This document shows, piece by piece, positions 29,320-41,071 of a DNA stretch of 64,000 nt. Position numbers and translations under genes: made by a program. The first letter of the stretch is position 1, and every line of letters begins with the position of its first letter. The notes beneath the pieces were generated by a model that saw only the letters and a list, made by a program, of their open reading frames with translations, had not been told where the DNA came from and searched no databases. The DNA comes from Pristionchus mayeri (lineage: Eukaryota > Nematoda > Chromadorea > Rhabditida > Neodiplogasteridae), in the NCBI GenBank assembly GCA_036245805.1, contig BTRK01000003.1, positions 33,435,215 to 33,499,214 on the forward strand, in the 5' to 3' direction.

Positions 29320-30108
29320 TCCGACAAGAAGGTCGACCTCGCCCCATCAAGATGTGCGTCTTCTTCATCGGTACGGTATCCTACCGTAGTCTCTTCGAAT
29401 CGCGGACTGGCTAATACCCTGCTCTTATCCAGGTGGTCCCAGCTTGAGCAAGGGCACCCAGTGCGAGAAGATCGTGGTCAAGTACGGTCTCTCGCATCTC
29501 TCTTCCGGAGACCTCCATCGAGCAAAGGTAAGGATAATGTAGGTTACTGTAGTTGACCTACCGTATCCCGCGTGACCTACCGAAACCCACTGGCGTGGAG
29601 CTGACGAAGATCATGGAGGCTCCCCTGGTACGGTAACACCCTGATTAATGCAGTACAATGGTTACTGTATCCTACTGTCCTTGAAGACTGTGGTGCTCGA
29701 TCTGATCAAGGAGGCGATACTCAAGGAAGTGGCCAAGGGCAGCAATGGATTCCTCATCGATGGATACCCCCAAGGATACCAGTTCGAGACTGAGGTACGG
29801 TAGGGGTACTGTGGCGGGATACGGTGGGTACTGTAAGCTTGTATGCAGATCATTCCCGCCAAGCTGGCCGTCTATTTCGATGTTTCGGAGGAGACGCTCG
29901 TGACGCGACTGCTCAAGTGCGCGGAGACCAGGTATACTGTAGCTCGAAAGAGATTGATAGTACCGTGTCCTCTATCTATTGTCGTGCACTCTCTTGCAGT
30001 GGACGTGACGACGACAACATAGACGCTACCAAGAAGCGTCTGAAGACGTTCAGCGAAGCGACTGCTCCCGTCGTGGCCCAATACGAGAAGAAGGGCAAAC
30101 TAGACAAG
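29320..30108 (+). pseudogene. Adenylate kinase 1-type pseudogene, copy 1
   Basis: Exons run 29,320-29,370, 29,433-29,527, about 29,585-29,630, about 29,668-29,794, 29,849-29,931 and 30,000-30,108. They follow the order of adenylate kinase 1: [44 protein letters not shown] with FLIDGYP, KLAVYFDVSEETLVTRLL, and RDDDNIDATKKRLKTF with YEKKGKLDK. The enzyme balances ATP, ADP and AMP. Damage: the P-loop GGPGSGKGT has become GGPSLSKGT, the Arg of DGYPR is Gln, one base is missing before KMCVFFIG, the third exon is eroded and the C-terminal exon is not found. Confidence 0.75.
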
Positions 30109-30594
30109 GTACGTGCGGGGATTCTGTAGGTGGGTGACATCGTAATCAGAGGTGCAGTCTTCAGGATCTTCCTATGCCTAGGATTCTCAGGACTTCAGAT
30201 AAATTTATCCTCATGCTTGCGCTTCCCAGCAATTGAAATATTTTTGGACTGGTTCATGATAACTATGGCCTAGTTGTGTTACAGTGATTCCATTATAAAT
30301 ATGATATAATTTACAAGAAATTAAATGCTATAGTATAGCATTTCGAAAATCATCAAAATTGTCGTTTCAATGGTTGACTAAAATATGGTGCGTTTCTTAT
30401 GGATTAGTTTACGTGGAATTTAGTAAGATCATAGAACGCATGTGTTGTTTTCTCATTATTCAATTATAATTATTTATTGAATGCAGATCCCCGTGGCGAC
30501 ACGCAACAACGGGCCACGACGGCATTCGGTGGCTACAACAACAAGTGAGTGTTACGAATAAATTAACAAAAGAACAAATCATGATCCCTGTGCC
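30109..30594. other. Unassigned, with a possible orphan exon
   Basis: At 30,487-30,542 a stretch bounded by ATGCAG and GTGAGT reads RATTAFGGYNNK in one frame. I do not recognise it and no partner exon was found. The rest is AT-rich without a gene. Confidence 0.35.
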
Positions 30595-30620
30595 TACTCT
30601 GTCCATCTATGCATGACCCT

Positions 30621-31250
30621 TTACTTCCCTCTACCCCTTCCATTCGCTCTAACTCGCTTGGCTTGTGTGGACTTGAAGGCGGAATCAGAGCTGGAGTCTT
30701 CTTCATCCATCTCTTCTTCGCCCTTCTTCTTCGCTGCTGCTGTCGCTCTTCTCTCCCTCTTCTTCGCAGTTCCCCCCTTCGGCTCATCGGAGAGTCCTTG
30801 CTGACCCGAGGGGTCGGCCGAGGATACTGAAGCTTGGACGGCTGCCACTTCGTGCCGAACTACAATACCCCCACGCCCTCTCCCTCCTCTCCCGCCTCTT
30901 CCTCTTCCCCTTCCACCTTGATGCAGTGCCATCCAGCGCTCTCCAGCCTCTCCCTCATCCCACTCGGATCCAGACGAGAGCGCGATCTTCTCCACTCCGT
31001 CGACGACATCTCCCTCCTTCCCCTCGACCTCTCCCTCGTCTTCCTCCTCTGCTGACTCTTCGTCCTCGGCGTCAGACAGCTCGATCGCATCCATCACAGG
31101 GTTGTGGTCCGAGTCCACCTCCTCTCCGTACAGCCCTTCCCCCAGCTCCTCCGAGACATCGCTCTCTCCCCCATCGCCCTCCTCCCTTTCTTCTGCTCCT
31201 TCCGCTCCTTCCGCCTCCTCCACATCCTTCTCTTCTTCCTGCATCGCCAG
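30621..31250 (-). other. Open acidic/RGG frame after the TGA, copy 1
   Basis: Directly after the in-frame TGA the reading frame stays open for about 210 codons. It begins LAMQEEEKDVEEAEGAEGAE, then runs through Glu/Asp-rich segments, a Gly-Arg box (GGRGRGRGGRGGRGRGG) and a Lys/Ala-rich tail. It is in phase with the transposase-like exon upstream, so it may be the former C terminus. It is also low-complexity GAG/GGA-rich DNA, in which open frames arise by chance on several strands. Confidence 0.4.
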
Positions 31251-32525
31251 CACGTACTCTCAGTCGGTGGGCGCTCCGACCTTCTTCATGAACAGATCCA
31301 ACTTCCTCTTCTCGATAACTCCGGGAATCTCCGCCCATACCTGACACGTATTATTTTGTTTCAGTACATTGACCTACTCGCTGTTTGCAGATTGCTCTTC
31401 CGGAATTATATGAATGTGCATGTCTAACCTCACGTCTCCATGCGTGGTCAGCCGTGGCCATCTTCCGTTTCACAGTCTCTCCTTCCCTCCCGATAACCTT
31501 GACCGAACTGTTTCCTCGTTCCTCCCTCAGATTCAGCATATCCAGTAGAGCGAGCGTGTTGTAATGTAGATGGGCAAGTTTGATCAGCTCTCCGTACCAC
31601 TTTGACGATCTGAATTCCTAGTTGCGCGTGTAATATTTAGGATTCGTCCGGAAAGTACAGTAATTATGGCTAACCGAGCAATTCTCTTGGGTGCATAGAT
31701 ATTGATTATGCTGTTGAAACACTCATTCGGGGAGGTGTTTTTCTTGGGACTCGCTCTGAGGAAACCAGCGAGAAAAGTGGGCTTCATAATCACAGCTTTC
31801 AGCAGCTGAAACTCCTCGCTGTCCCTCCTGATTAGATGCGCATTGCTCCATCCCAATCGAGAATGCTTGCACTTGGCAATGCCGTGCAAGAAGGGAACCT
31901 GGAAGTATTACCGTAGTCTATTACATAATATGGGTAATACATTTTGTGATTGACTCGTAAGTTGTATGTATGAAACATGAAGGCACCTTGGCGAAGTGAC
32001 GATGTCTTCCAGTTACGTGTGCGAGAGAAGACAACCAGTATTGCAGTCCAAGCTTACGACTTTTACCGAACTTGGAGTGGATATAGTGCGCATGGTTTAT
32101 TAACTTCTTTCTCCAATACTGTATATTGGGGCACTGCTTCTTCTTTGCCAACTGAAAAAAACAACTAATATGGCGTAAGATGTACGTCTCTCTACAGTTT
32201 GCATTATCTCTTGTTGGTCATAGAGACTAGAGAACAGGTGAAACATAAGTTTCGCATGTCTTCTCCGCCACATTTTACAAGTGTAACATGTTCTCCTAAC
32301 GGTTATAAGTTGTTCTGCATGTAATTACCTCTCTCAGATCATGGTTAATTCCCTTGACAAGATGCCAAAAATCGAGAAGATGCTTGATGACACTGAAGTC
32401 ATCCCTCAGCATCTTCCCTATCTTAGCGTCGTTGTCCGTGCACACTGATCGAATCTACAAGCATGCAGTACTAACCACCCATTGTCATATAAGCATTGAT
32501 CCGTTCAAATTATCATTCTGTTCAT

Positions 32526-33249
32526 AGGTGTCCACGCCGGCGGCGACAGGGGGGTTCTGAGCACCGCCCAAATTTGGTCATGGTAAAATCGATAATAAGT
32601 GATGGTAGGTCAAGACTAAGTACCGTACCCAATAGATAGTACAGTACCTCCAGATACAGTATATGGCTACCGTAACCCTCGATCATCACTAACTGACTTA
32701 ATTTTCAAAAAAATCAAAGTACCGTACCAAAACGAAAAAAATCAAAGTACCATAACCAATCGATGTTATAGTACCCCAAAATACCGTATTCCGCTTCCGT
32801 AATCCCGGAATATCACAAACTAACTTTATTTTTAAAAAGTCCTGGTAACGTATCCAATCGATTCTACAGTACCAAAGTAACTACCGTAACCTAGATCCGT
32901 GGGTCAGATCCAGTTCCTTGGGTCAAAAATTTTCTAAAAACTCAAAATCGAAAATAAAATTTATTTAAAGTATATTTCCGTATATCTAATTACTGTAGAA
33001 TCATCTTATGATCTATTTGGGATTTCTAGAAAAAAACTTTTTTAGAAAAATGTTTGGCCCATGCTTGAGGTTTACGGTAGCCATATACGGTATCTGGAGG
33101 TACTGTACTATCGATTGGGTATGGAACGTTGTCTTGACCTACCATCACTTATTATCGATTTTACCATGACCCCCTACTCATGCTTGCGCACCGCCCCAAA
33201 TTTGGGGCGGTGCTCAGTACCCCCCCCTCGCCGCCATTCCTGGACACCT
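32526..33249. repeat. TACCGTA-rich foldback MITE in intron, copy 1
   Basis: The ends AGGTGTCCA and TGGACACCT face each other, and long inner stretches match in inverted form (GATGGTAGGTCAAGAC near 32,603 with GTCTTGACCTACCATC near 33,131). It lies within an intron of the transposase-like gene. It is rich in TACCGTA and CTACAGTA words. Confidence 0.75.
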
Positions 33250-33678
33250 GATTGTTTTCCCAAAAAGTGAAAGCACCTTGTACAGCTTGGCTAACAAAAT
33301 CTTCAGCCCCCTTCTCACTCCCTCCTTCTCCATCCGCCCACTGATACCATCTGAAAAAAATAGCGGACTTCTCTAAACAATTCGATTATCTGTACCAATT
33401 CCCTTCATATGCTTGTGCATATTGATGACAAGTAGAATCAAATTTGTTGTCAGGTGGATGAATGAGATGGTCGCGTTCAGTGCAGTGAAGCCGGGCCGAC
33501 TGTACCGTCCGTCAATCGACAAGTCGATTCCTCTCCTCTTCAAGTGAGTTTCCAGTTTTTATGATTAACTAATGAAAATCGAGTGTCTCTGTTACTTCAT
33601 AGTTGAGGGATACTGTAACCTAACAACCAGAGCGTAATTTGTTAGATATGAGAATAATAATCTGATGTAAGTAGTGAT

Positions 33679-34340
33679 CATAGTTGCCCATGCCGGCGGC
33701 GATTCCCATGACCCCTATTCATGGGTGCTAAGTGATTGTCATGAAAAGTGACAAGCACTTAGCACCCATGAACCCCGGGTCATGGTCAAAACTCGATCGG
33801 TAGGTCAAGACTAGGTACCGTACCCAATCGATCATACCGTACTCCAGATACCGTATACCACTACCGTATCCCCCGAGCATCGCACTTACTTTATTTTTAA
33901 AAAGTCCAGGTACGGTACTCAGTCGATTCTACAGTACTCAAGACATTACCGTAACCCAGTTCCATGGGTCAGATCCAGTTCCTTGGGTCAAACTTTTTTT
34001 CTAAATATTCAAAATCGACAGTAATTTTTTAAAAGAATTCTACCGTATCTCTTGTTACTGTAGAATCATTTTATAATCGATTTAGAATTTTAGAAAAAAA
34101 ATGACAATAGTTTGACCTGAGGAACTGAGTTACGATAGTAACTTGGGTACTGTATAATCGATCCGGCAATCGTACCAAGACTTTACAAATAAAGTTAGTT
34201 TGCGATAATCGGGGATACGGTATCTGATGGTACTGTATGATCGATTCGGTACGGTACCTAGTCTTGACCTACCGATCGATTTTTGACCATGACCCGATGT
34301 TCATGGGTGCTCATGGGTGGTCCAGTGGTGGACAACTATG
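33679..34340. repeat. TACCGTA-rich foldback MITE in intron, second type, copy 1
   Basis: CATAGTTG (33,679) and CAACTATG (34,333) mark the ends. Inner parts such as GGTAGGTCAAGACTAGGTAC are answered by GTACCTAGTCTTGACCTACC. It is related to the element at 32,526-33,249 and lies in another intron of the same gene. A smaller hairpin, GTGCTAAGTG/CACTTAGCAC, lies near 33,725-33,770. Confidence 0.75.
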
Positions 34341-34368
34341 GTAGTGATTAATATAGAATAATATGTAA

Positions 34369-34511
34369 GGCACTTCTTGGATATTTGGCCCACCCCCATC
34401 CCCTCCCCATCTCAAAGTGGTTGTGCGACCGAAAATCAAGGAATGAGATCTAAAAATGAGCGGGTAGGGGAGGAAGGGGGAGGGGGGTGGGCCAATTATC
34501 CAAGAAGTGCC
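34369..34511. repeat. 143-bp hairpin MITE, copy 1
   Basis: GGCACTTCTTGGATATTTGG at the left end is answered by CCAATTATCCAAGAAGTGCC at the right end. The inner part holds C-rich and G-rich strings that also pair. It lies in the first recognised intron of the transposase-like gene. Confidence 0.8.
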
Positions 34512-35126
34512 ATATGTAAATGTAGTAACTGCTGAGCATTTATTTGTAAATGCAAAAAATGGAAGCATATCTACTCGTTGTATAGTTATTCAATTATGCC
34601 GCAATGAAGATTTACTTACGCTAGCAACATTTCGAACCACACTCTCCACGTATCGCATGTGTCTTTCGTAGACTATATCAACTGCAGGCAGCACGAGCTT
34701 CGAGAGAAGATCGTACTCTGTACGAGGAGCAGGAAGGGGGAGTCCGAGCACATCACCGAACACGGCCAGTCGCTGAGCGACATTCAGATGAGAATTTAAA
34801 AAAAACATTGCAAAGATGAATACCGGCAGTGACAATCCTGTAGTGTGGCCAGCAGTGGCAATCTTGGCATTTCCTTCGTAGAAACGACCACATAGGAGTG
34901 GTTGAGAAGGCCAGGATGACTTGACACACTTATTGCACTTCCACTTCAGCACAACGGCCGACCCATGCTGAGAGAAGGATAGCGAGTGAATAGAGGGATC
35001 ACCGCAAGAAGGACAACGAGTGAACAGGTTGAGGAGAGACGATGAGGCGATGAGCAAGTAGGGTGGTAGATCAGGAAGAGAGTTGTCTATCGCCTCGGTA
35101 GAATCAACCGTTTCTTGTGATGACCC

Positions 35127-36192
35127 CTGTAGATAATCATGTACGTACCATCTAAACGATATGGTCAATCAAACACGACGGATTTATGCAAATTGATCAC
35201 AATGAACCGCAATCACTTTTTTACAAAGAAAATGAACAAAAAAAGGGGTAACCATGTCGAAATACGGAATTTGAACTGGAGAAAATGGGGTTGAAAAGCA
35301 TTGGTGCGCATAAGCACCTGAAGGAACTGTAAATAAGCAATCAAGTATGCATACCTAGAGGACCCGCAAGCCTGACGCCTACTTACGACAAAATTTATCG
35401 AAATTTGAGCGCATTCCCTAAGAAAAAGATCGATAACATCCCCTTACCGCAACCGGTGCCTCAGAGCCGGACGCGCAGTCCACATAATAGGCGAATTTGC
35501 TAAACTACGTAAATGTGACAATTTTTTTACTTTATTTAGCAAGGAAGGCGGAGTTTCGCGGCCCCCTTGCCTACCGTAATCGTCACTTCTTTTAACTATT
35601 TCCTGCTTAAATTTAATTATTTTTTAATTTTTTAATAGTGTTTTGGTATCAGACTGGGGAGATAAATAATATGAAATTCAATCATTTTTGACCGCCGATT
35701 ACCTTTAACTGCATTCATATTTGTGATGACTACGGAACAAACAAAAATAATAAAAATCTGTGGATCTTAGTGAGTGGTGTCCATCCAGCTAACTAAATTA
35801 TCATTTGATCCTCTCTCTCAGTCACTTGAAAAACCGCTTCTCATGAGAAACGCAACATTTTACAAAGGCAATCAGAAGTCTATCAATGACTGTGAACAAT
35901 TTGTGATAAGGGGGTAACCCACGCAAATCGAAACACGTTATTTGCACAAACAAACATCTATTATAATTTTAATACAAGAGCGGATTACTTTCCCAATGTA
36001 TATGCGGAAAACACCTATCACATGCTAATTTATCTTTTCACTACCAGCTTGTATAGGAAAAGCTGCGCCCATTTCCAATTCGAGCCTATTCTGTATGGAG
36101 AAAATAACATAACAAAAATACATGAGTTCTTCTAAAAAGAAATAAATTCCAAACTTTCGAATTTTTTATCCTCGTGTATCTCACTTTGTACT
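35127..36192. other. Unassigned sequence upstream of transposase-like gene
   Basis: No further exon is recognised on the minus strand. The stretch is AT-rich. GC-rich words near 35,545-35,580 (GGAAGGCGGAGTTTCGCGGC) recall those near 27,500. Confidence 0.4.
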
Positions 36193-36450
36193 GCTTTAAA
36201 GGAGGAGTAAATGCAAACGCGCGCCCGGTTGGAATATGTTTCACCTAGGGACGCACTCTCTTCAACTCGCATGCTATCTCGCCCCCTTCCCTGAGCTTTC
36301 CCTGATCTGGCTCCCAGCCAACTAGCTATAACTCTGTTCGGAACGGAGATATCAATGTGAAAATTTCGGAGCTTCTTATCGTTGTGGAGCTCCAGGCAGT
36401 GTATATGATAGCATCAAAAAATGAATTTTGAGTTTACTCCTCCTTTAAGC
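36193..36450. repeat. 258-bp TIR MITE, copy 1
   Basis: Terminal inverted repeats are GCTTTAAAGGAGGAGTAAA at the left and TTTACTCCTCCTTTAAGC at the right. The inside lacks an open frame of note. Confidence 0.8.
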
Positions 36451-36658
36451 AAGATGTGCACGGAGAACACAATGAACAGTTCACCATTATTGATCTCACA
36501 GGAATGACTTATTATCGCTGTTCTCTTTCTTAGGATTAACATATTTACATTTAAAAAATCTAATAAGCAGAACTAACCTGACTCGAATTAATCGGCCCAA
36601 TTTTCCGGGAAGGAGACGAGGAGATATCTGAAAATAATAAGCGAACGATTAACCGTAC

Positions 36659-36720
36659 CTGCGTGACGTAAGAGAGAACTTCAGGTCGAAGGCCAGCGAG
36701 ACGATTGCATTCGTGTGCAT
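36659..36720 (-). pseudogene. Fumarase-exon shard, copy 1
   Basis: The minus-strand text ends TACGTCACGCAG before GTACGG, identical to the end of the fumarase exon at 18,576. Upstream bases align with the [10 protein letters not shown] part, with many changes. The frame is lost. Confidence 0.5.
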
Positions 36721-37780
36721 CAATAATAATCCGTTAATCAATTAATTAATTTGAATTACATAACATAAAAAAGCATGATTCTGAGCATTTTAGCCCCAAT
36801 TCCGCGCTGTACAGTGACCCCATTGCAAACAGCGTAAACAGTCGAACTGCAGTTTCAGCGTCTATATCTGGTCAGCACCAAATATTTTACACGTGTACTC
36901 TAGGCAAAATATTGGAAACAAATAAAGGCTCATGCGTACAAAACATGCGTACAAAAAAAACACGAATTCCACAGCAGGCAGTCATCTTTCCAGGAACGAC
37001 TCAGTTTCTCGATCACGATATACGGAAACGAATGAATTCAACACTAGTAAAGCTTCGAAGTCTATGAAAAGCAAACCAATAATTCATCAACTGCCTAATA
37101 TTTTCCAATTCAAACAATAATGCAGCTGCGATGTGTTGACCAGTCTAGGGAAAAGGCACAAATCGGCATTGCATTTCACTCTCACTATGCATTCACTCGG
37201 GCAACGCAATGCCAGTTGAGAGTTCACGTATGCACCAAACCATTTATGCATTCACATATAATTTAAAAAATACTATAAATACTCATATTTTTCAGGCGCT
37301 AAGTTAATAAGAGAGGAATCGGGAAAGACTCCACATAGGCCGGAACGTAGGAATTCATGATTTTTAAATTAGCTGCAAAATTAATAAAAAGTACATCGAA
37401 ACGAGCTCTTTCAAATGGCGTTGGCGGATTTCCCGGGAAAAAAAATTGTTTCGCCGTGGCATGCTCCGAAAGTGGGCGGAGTCTCGATTTTTTCGGAAAA
37501 AACCGATCTTTGACTCAATTTTTCGGCACCATAAAATCAGACCTAACCGGAACGTTCTCGTCCACCTGCGCATCTAGATTCCGTCGACGCAGTGCTCCGA
37601 GAAGGAGACGCAGAAGAGATAAGTCTGAAATGAAGAAGACAACTCTCGGACAGTCCAATCTGAGCCAATATTCTCTCGCTCTCTGATATGCGAGCGAATA
37701 TTGGTGACAGTTAATGAGTTCCCAAAAGGTTGATATAACAATAATCTTCAATAAACATATTGAAATGTTGGAAATAGCTA
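36721..37780. other. Unassigned end of first duplication copy
   Basis: No gene is recognised. A stretch near 37,550-37,630 (GCATCTAGATTCCGTCGACG, then GAGAAGGAGACGCAGAAGAG) belongs to a family also seen near 26,050 and 62,510. A small palindrome with AGCCAATATTCTCTCG/CGAGCGAATATTGG lies near 37,663-37,705. Confidence 0.4.
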
Positions 37781-38495
37781 AGCTTTGTTCTACTTATTTG
37801 TCGTAAGCATCTGTTATGCACCGCCGCAATGATGTATATTCCTTCCATTTAAACCAAAGATATAGGTAGCTCGATCACTTTATAGTAAGCTTATACTGAT
37901 TTCGAGTATGTTCCACTTGTCGTTATTCTTCATCATGTTGTTCCATGTCGTCATTGGATCTATTTACGCTCCTATTTATATCATAAATTGAGGTGAACGA
38001 TGGCGCCGAGTTTTGGTCGCGGCAAAACAGAAGGAACCTCCAGGTATATTTACTTTTCCTTCGATTGTAATTATTTTATGTTTGAATACATGCCCTAGCT
38101 TTGTAACTTAAATATAGCTGCTCGAGGAAATTGCTCCCTTCACTTAGGCCGAGTACAGGTTCGCATGTTCTGTGGTCGCTCGATTCGTCACTTGTTTACG
38201 CGCGCTCTATCCCGCCCTCTATTTTACGCGAGCCAAACACTTCAGGAATTATATGCAACTATTGTGCTTATATTTTCTACCGGTACTATTCGCTGGAATT
38301 TTAAGTCGCTGACAATGAAATTACTTTAGGAATTGTGTGGCTCCGGAAAACCTCGTAATCTCTAATATCCTCTCAGGCTGGCTACCGTACTGTGCATTGA
38401 GTTGGCGCCGATGCGCCTCCCGTAGGAGCGACAACTACAGGTCAGTCATCCTTTCGATAATTAGTGATTCCATTCCCCTATTCAGATCCATGGCG

Positions 38496-38961
38496 TTCTC
38501 TACCACTTCTGGGCGACCTTCGTGACGCCTGCACGCATTCTACTTCTCTTCAGATGGATGGTGAGAGCAGTTACAGAAGCTACTTTTGAATCCCCTCTTG
38601 TGCATGATTCGCAACCGTAACCTCCACTTTTGAGCTCCTCAACGGCTACGACCTCGTGGTCGCCAAGTACGGCGTCTGGCTGTGGTGGGACTGGGACTCG
38701 CCGTACAAGGGTACGCTGACTATCGATTTTTTTATCCATTCACCAGTTTACCGTTACCGTCGTTTTTTCCCTTTGACAGGAGCATACGCCTCTCGCTACT
38801 TCCTCAATCTGCCCATCCACAAGTGGTTCACTGGCTACTTCCCCCTCTCCATCCATCCCACCTCTCAACGACCGGCCAACAAGGTGAGCACCACCATTCA
38901 CCATTCCCTTCTTATCATGCCCCCATCTCCATTCCAGAACTACTCTCTCCTCTCTAAATCG
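38496..38961 (+). pseudogene. DGAT2/MGAT-type acyltransferase fragment, copy 2
   Basis: Duplicate of the fragment at 28,675-29,140 with no difference noticed. It shares the missing HPHG exon, so the damage came before the duplication. Confidence 0.5.
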
Positions 38962-39140
38962 GGTGAGCAGAGGAGAGAAGGGTTGTAAATAGAGAGTGCG
39001 TCGGGTACCCGCCAGAGGGAACAAACAAGTGCGGGTGAGTAAGAGCCATCCTCGCCACCCTAGTCCACACCATCTCAAAATGGCAATAATACTTCAGCAT
39101 GTATATTCCTAGTCCCAGATCATCAATCCTGCCTTTACAG

Positions 39141-39929
39141 TCCGACAAGAAGGTCGACCTCGCCCCATCAAGATGTGCGTCTTCTTCATCGGTACGGTAT
39201 CCTACCGTAGTCTCTTCGAATCGCGGACTGGCTAATACCCTGCTCTTATCCAGGTGGTCCCAGCTTGAGCAAGGGCACCCAGTGCGAGAAGATCGTGGTC
39301 AAGTACGGTCTCTCGCATCTCTCTTCCGGAGACCTCCATCGAGCAAAGGTAAGGATAATGTAGGTTACTGTAGTTGACCTACCGTATCCCGCGTGACCTA
39401 CCGAAACCCACTGGCGTGGAGCTGACGAAGATCATGGAGGCTCCCCTGGTACGGTAACACCCTGATTAATGCAGTACAATGGTTACTGTATCCTACTGTC
39501 CTTGAAGACTGTGGTGCTCGATCTGATCAAGGAGGCGATACTCAAGGAAGTGGCCAAGGGCAGCAATGGATTCCTCATCGATGGATACCCCCAAGGATAC
39601 CAGTTCGAGACTGAGGTACGGTAGGGGTACTGTGGCGGGATACGGTGGGTACTGTAAGCTTGTATGCAGATCATTCCCGCCAAGCTGGCCGTCTATTTCG
39701 ATGTTTCGGAGGAGACGCTCGTGACGCGACTGCTCAAGTGCGCGGAGACCAGGTATACTGTAGCTCGAAAGAGATTGATAGTACCGTGTCCTCTATCTAT
39801 TGTCGTGCACTCTCTTGCAGTGGACGTGACGACGACAACATAGACGCTACCAAGAAGCGTCTGAAGACGTTCAGCGAAGCGACTGCTCCCGTCGTGGCCC
39901 AATACGAGAAGAAGGGCAAACTAGACAAG
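39141..39929 (+). pseudogene. Adenylate kinase 1-type pseudogene, copy 2
   Basis: Duplicate of 29,320-30,108 with the same [10 protein letters not shown]-loop, the same missing base and the same missing C-terminal exon. The loss of function therefore predates the tandem duplication. Confidence 0.75.
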
Positions 39930-40441
39930 GTACGTGCGGGGATTCTGTAGGTGGGTGACATCGTAATCAGAGGTGCAGTCTTCAGGATCTTCCTATGCCT
40001 AGGATTCTCAGGACTTCAGATAAATTTATCCTCATGCTTGCGCTTCCCAGCAATTGAAATATTTTTGGACTGGTTCATGATAACTATGGCCTAGTTGTGT
40101 TACAGTGATTCCATTATAAATATGATATAATTTACAAGAAATTAAATGCTATAGTATAGCATTTCGAAAATCATCAAAATTGTCGTTTCAATGGTTGACT
40201 AAAATATGGTGCGTTTCTTATGGATTAGTTTACGTGGAATTTAGTAAGATCATAGAACGCATGTGTTGTTTTCTCATTATTCAATTATAATTATTTATTG
40301 AATGCAGATCCCCGTGGCGACACGCAACAACGGGCCACGACGGCATTCGGTGGCTACAACAACAAGTGAGTGTTACGAATAAATTAACAAAAGAACAAAT
40401 CATGATCCCTGTGCCTACTCTGTCCATCTATGCATGACCCT

Positions 40442-41071
40442 TTACTTCCCTCTACCCCTTCCATTCGCTCTAACTCGCTTGGCTTGTGTGGACTTGAAGG
40501 CGGAATCAGAGCTGGAGTCTTCTTCATCCATCTCTTCTTCGCCCTTCTTCTTCGCTGCTGCTGTCGCTCTTCTCTCCCTCTTCTTCGCAGTTCCCCCCTT
40601 CGGCTCATCGGAGAGTCCTTGCTGACCCGAGGGGTCGGCCGAGGATACTGAAGCTTGGACGGCTGCCACTTCGTGCCGAACTACAGTACCCCCACGCCCT
40701 CTCCCTCCTCTCCCGCCTCTTCCTCTTCCCCTTCCACCTTGATGCAGTGCCATCCAGCGCTCTCCAGCCTCTCCCTCATCCCACTCGGATCCAGACGAGA
40801 GCGCGATCTTCTCCACTCCGTCGACGACATCTCCCTCCTTCCCCTCGACCTCTCCCTCGTCTTCCTCCTCTGCTGACTCTTCGTCCTCGGCGTCAGACAG
40901 CTCGATCGCATCCATCACAGGGTTGTGGTCCGAGTCCACCTCCTCTCCGTACAGCCCTTCCCCCAGCTCCTCCGAGACATCGCTCTCTCCCCCATCGCCC
41001 TCCTCCCTTTCTTCTGCTCCTTCCGCTCCTTCCGCCTCCTCCACATCCTTCTCTTCTTCCTGCATCGCCAG
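40442..41071 (-). other. Open acidic/RGG frame after the TGA, copy 2
   Basis: Same as the frame at 30,621-31,250 with the single Ile-to-Thr difference. It remains open in both copies, but the copies are too young for this to show selection. Confidence 0.4.

Larger units (their letters stand above)
30595..35126 (-). pseudogene. Transposase-like multi-exon gene, copy 1
   Basis: Minus-strand exons are readable. 35,126-34,618 has CPSCGDPSIHSL and KWKCNKC, a four-Cys zinc unit, then LPAVDIVYERH. About 33,541-33,420 has LSIDGRYSRPGFTALNATIS. About 33,346-33,275 has MEKEGVRRGLKILLAKLYK. 32,457-32,340 has CTDNDAKIGKMLRDDFSVIK and DFWHLVKGI. 32,151-31,985 follows. About 31,899-31,670 has TSPNECFNSIINIYAPKRI. 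About 31,605-31,425 has NTLALLDMLNLREERGNSS. A last exon runs from about 31,341. Asp residues in SIDGRYS and CTDND sit where an RNase-H-like transposase would have them. A widespread invertebrate family has this layout; the superfamily is unsure. A TGA lies in frame at about 31,251-31,253, after VGAPTD. Confidence 0.55.
27960..37780 (+). repeat. 9.82-kb tandem duplication, first copy
   Basis: The segment is followed directly by a second copy (37,781-47,602) at an offset of 9,821-9,822 bases. The three differences I saw are: A versus G in CTACARTACC near 30,866/40,687; C-run length 8 versus 9 near 33,220/43,041; and C versus T at 36,158/45,980. The junction reads GAAATAGCTA-AGCTTTG and shares only one base with the outer flanks. 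It is either a very recent duplication or an assembly duplication of two haplotypes. Confidence 0.9.

Noticed and set aside
31251..31253. Selenocysteine or readthrough at the TGA
   Set aside because: There is no SECIS-like element or family precedent, and decay of the gene is simpler.
30834..31427. Several plus-strand frames opposite the acidic tail
   Set aside because: Pro/Ser/Arg-rich shadows of low-complexity GAG/GGA DNA.
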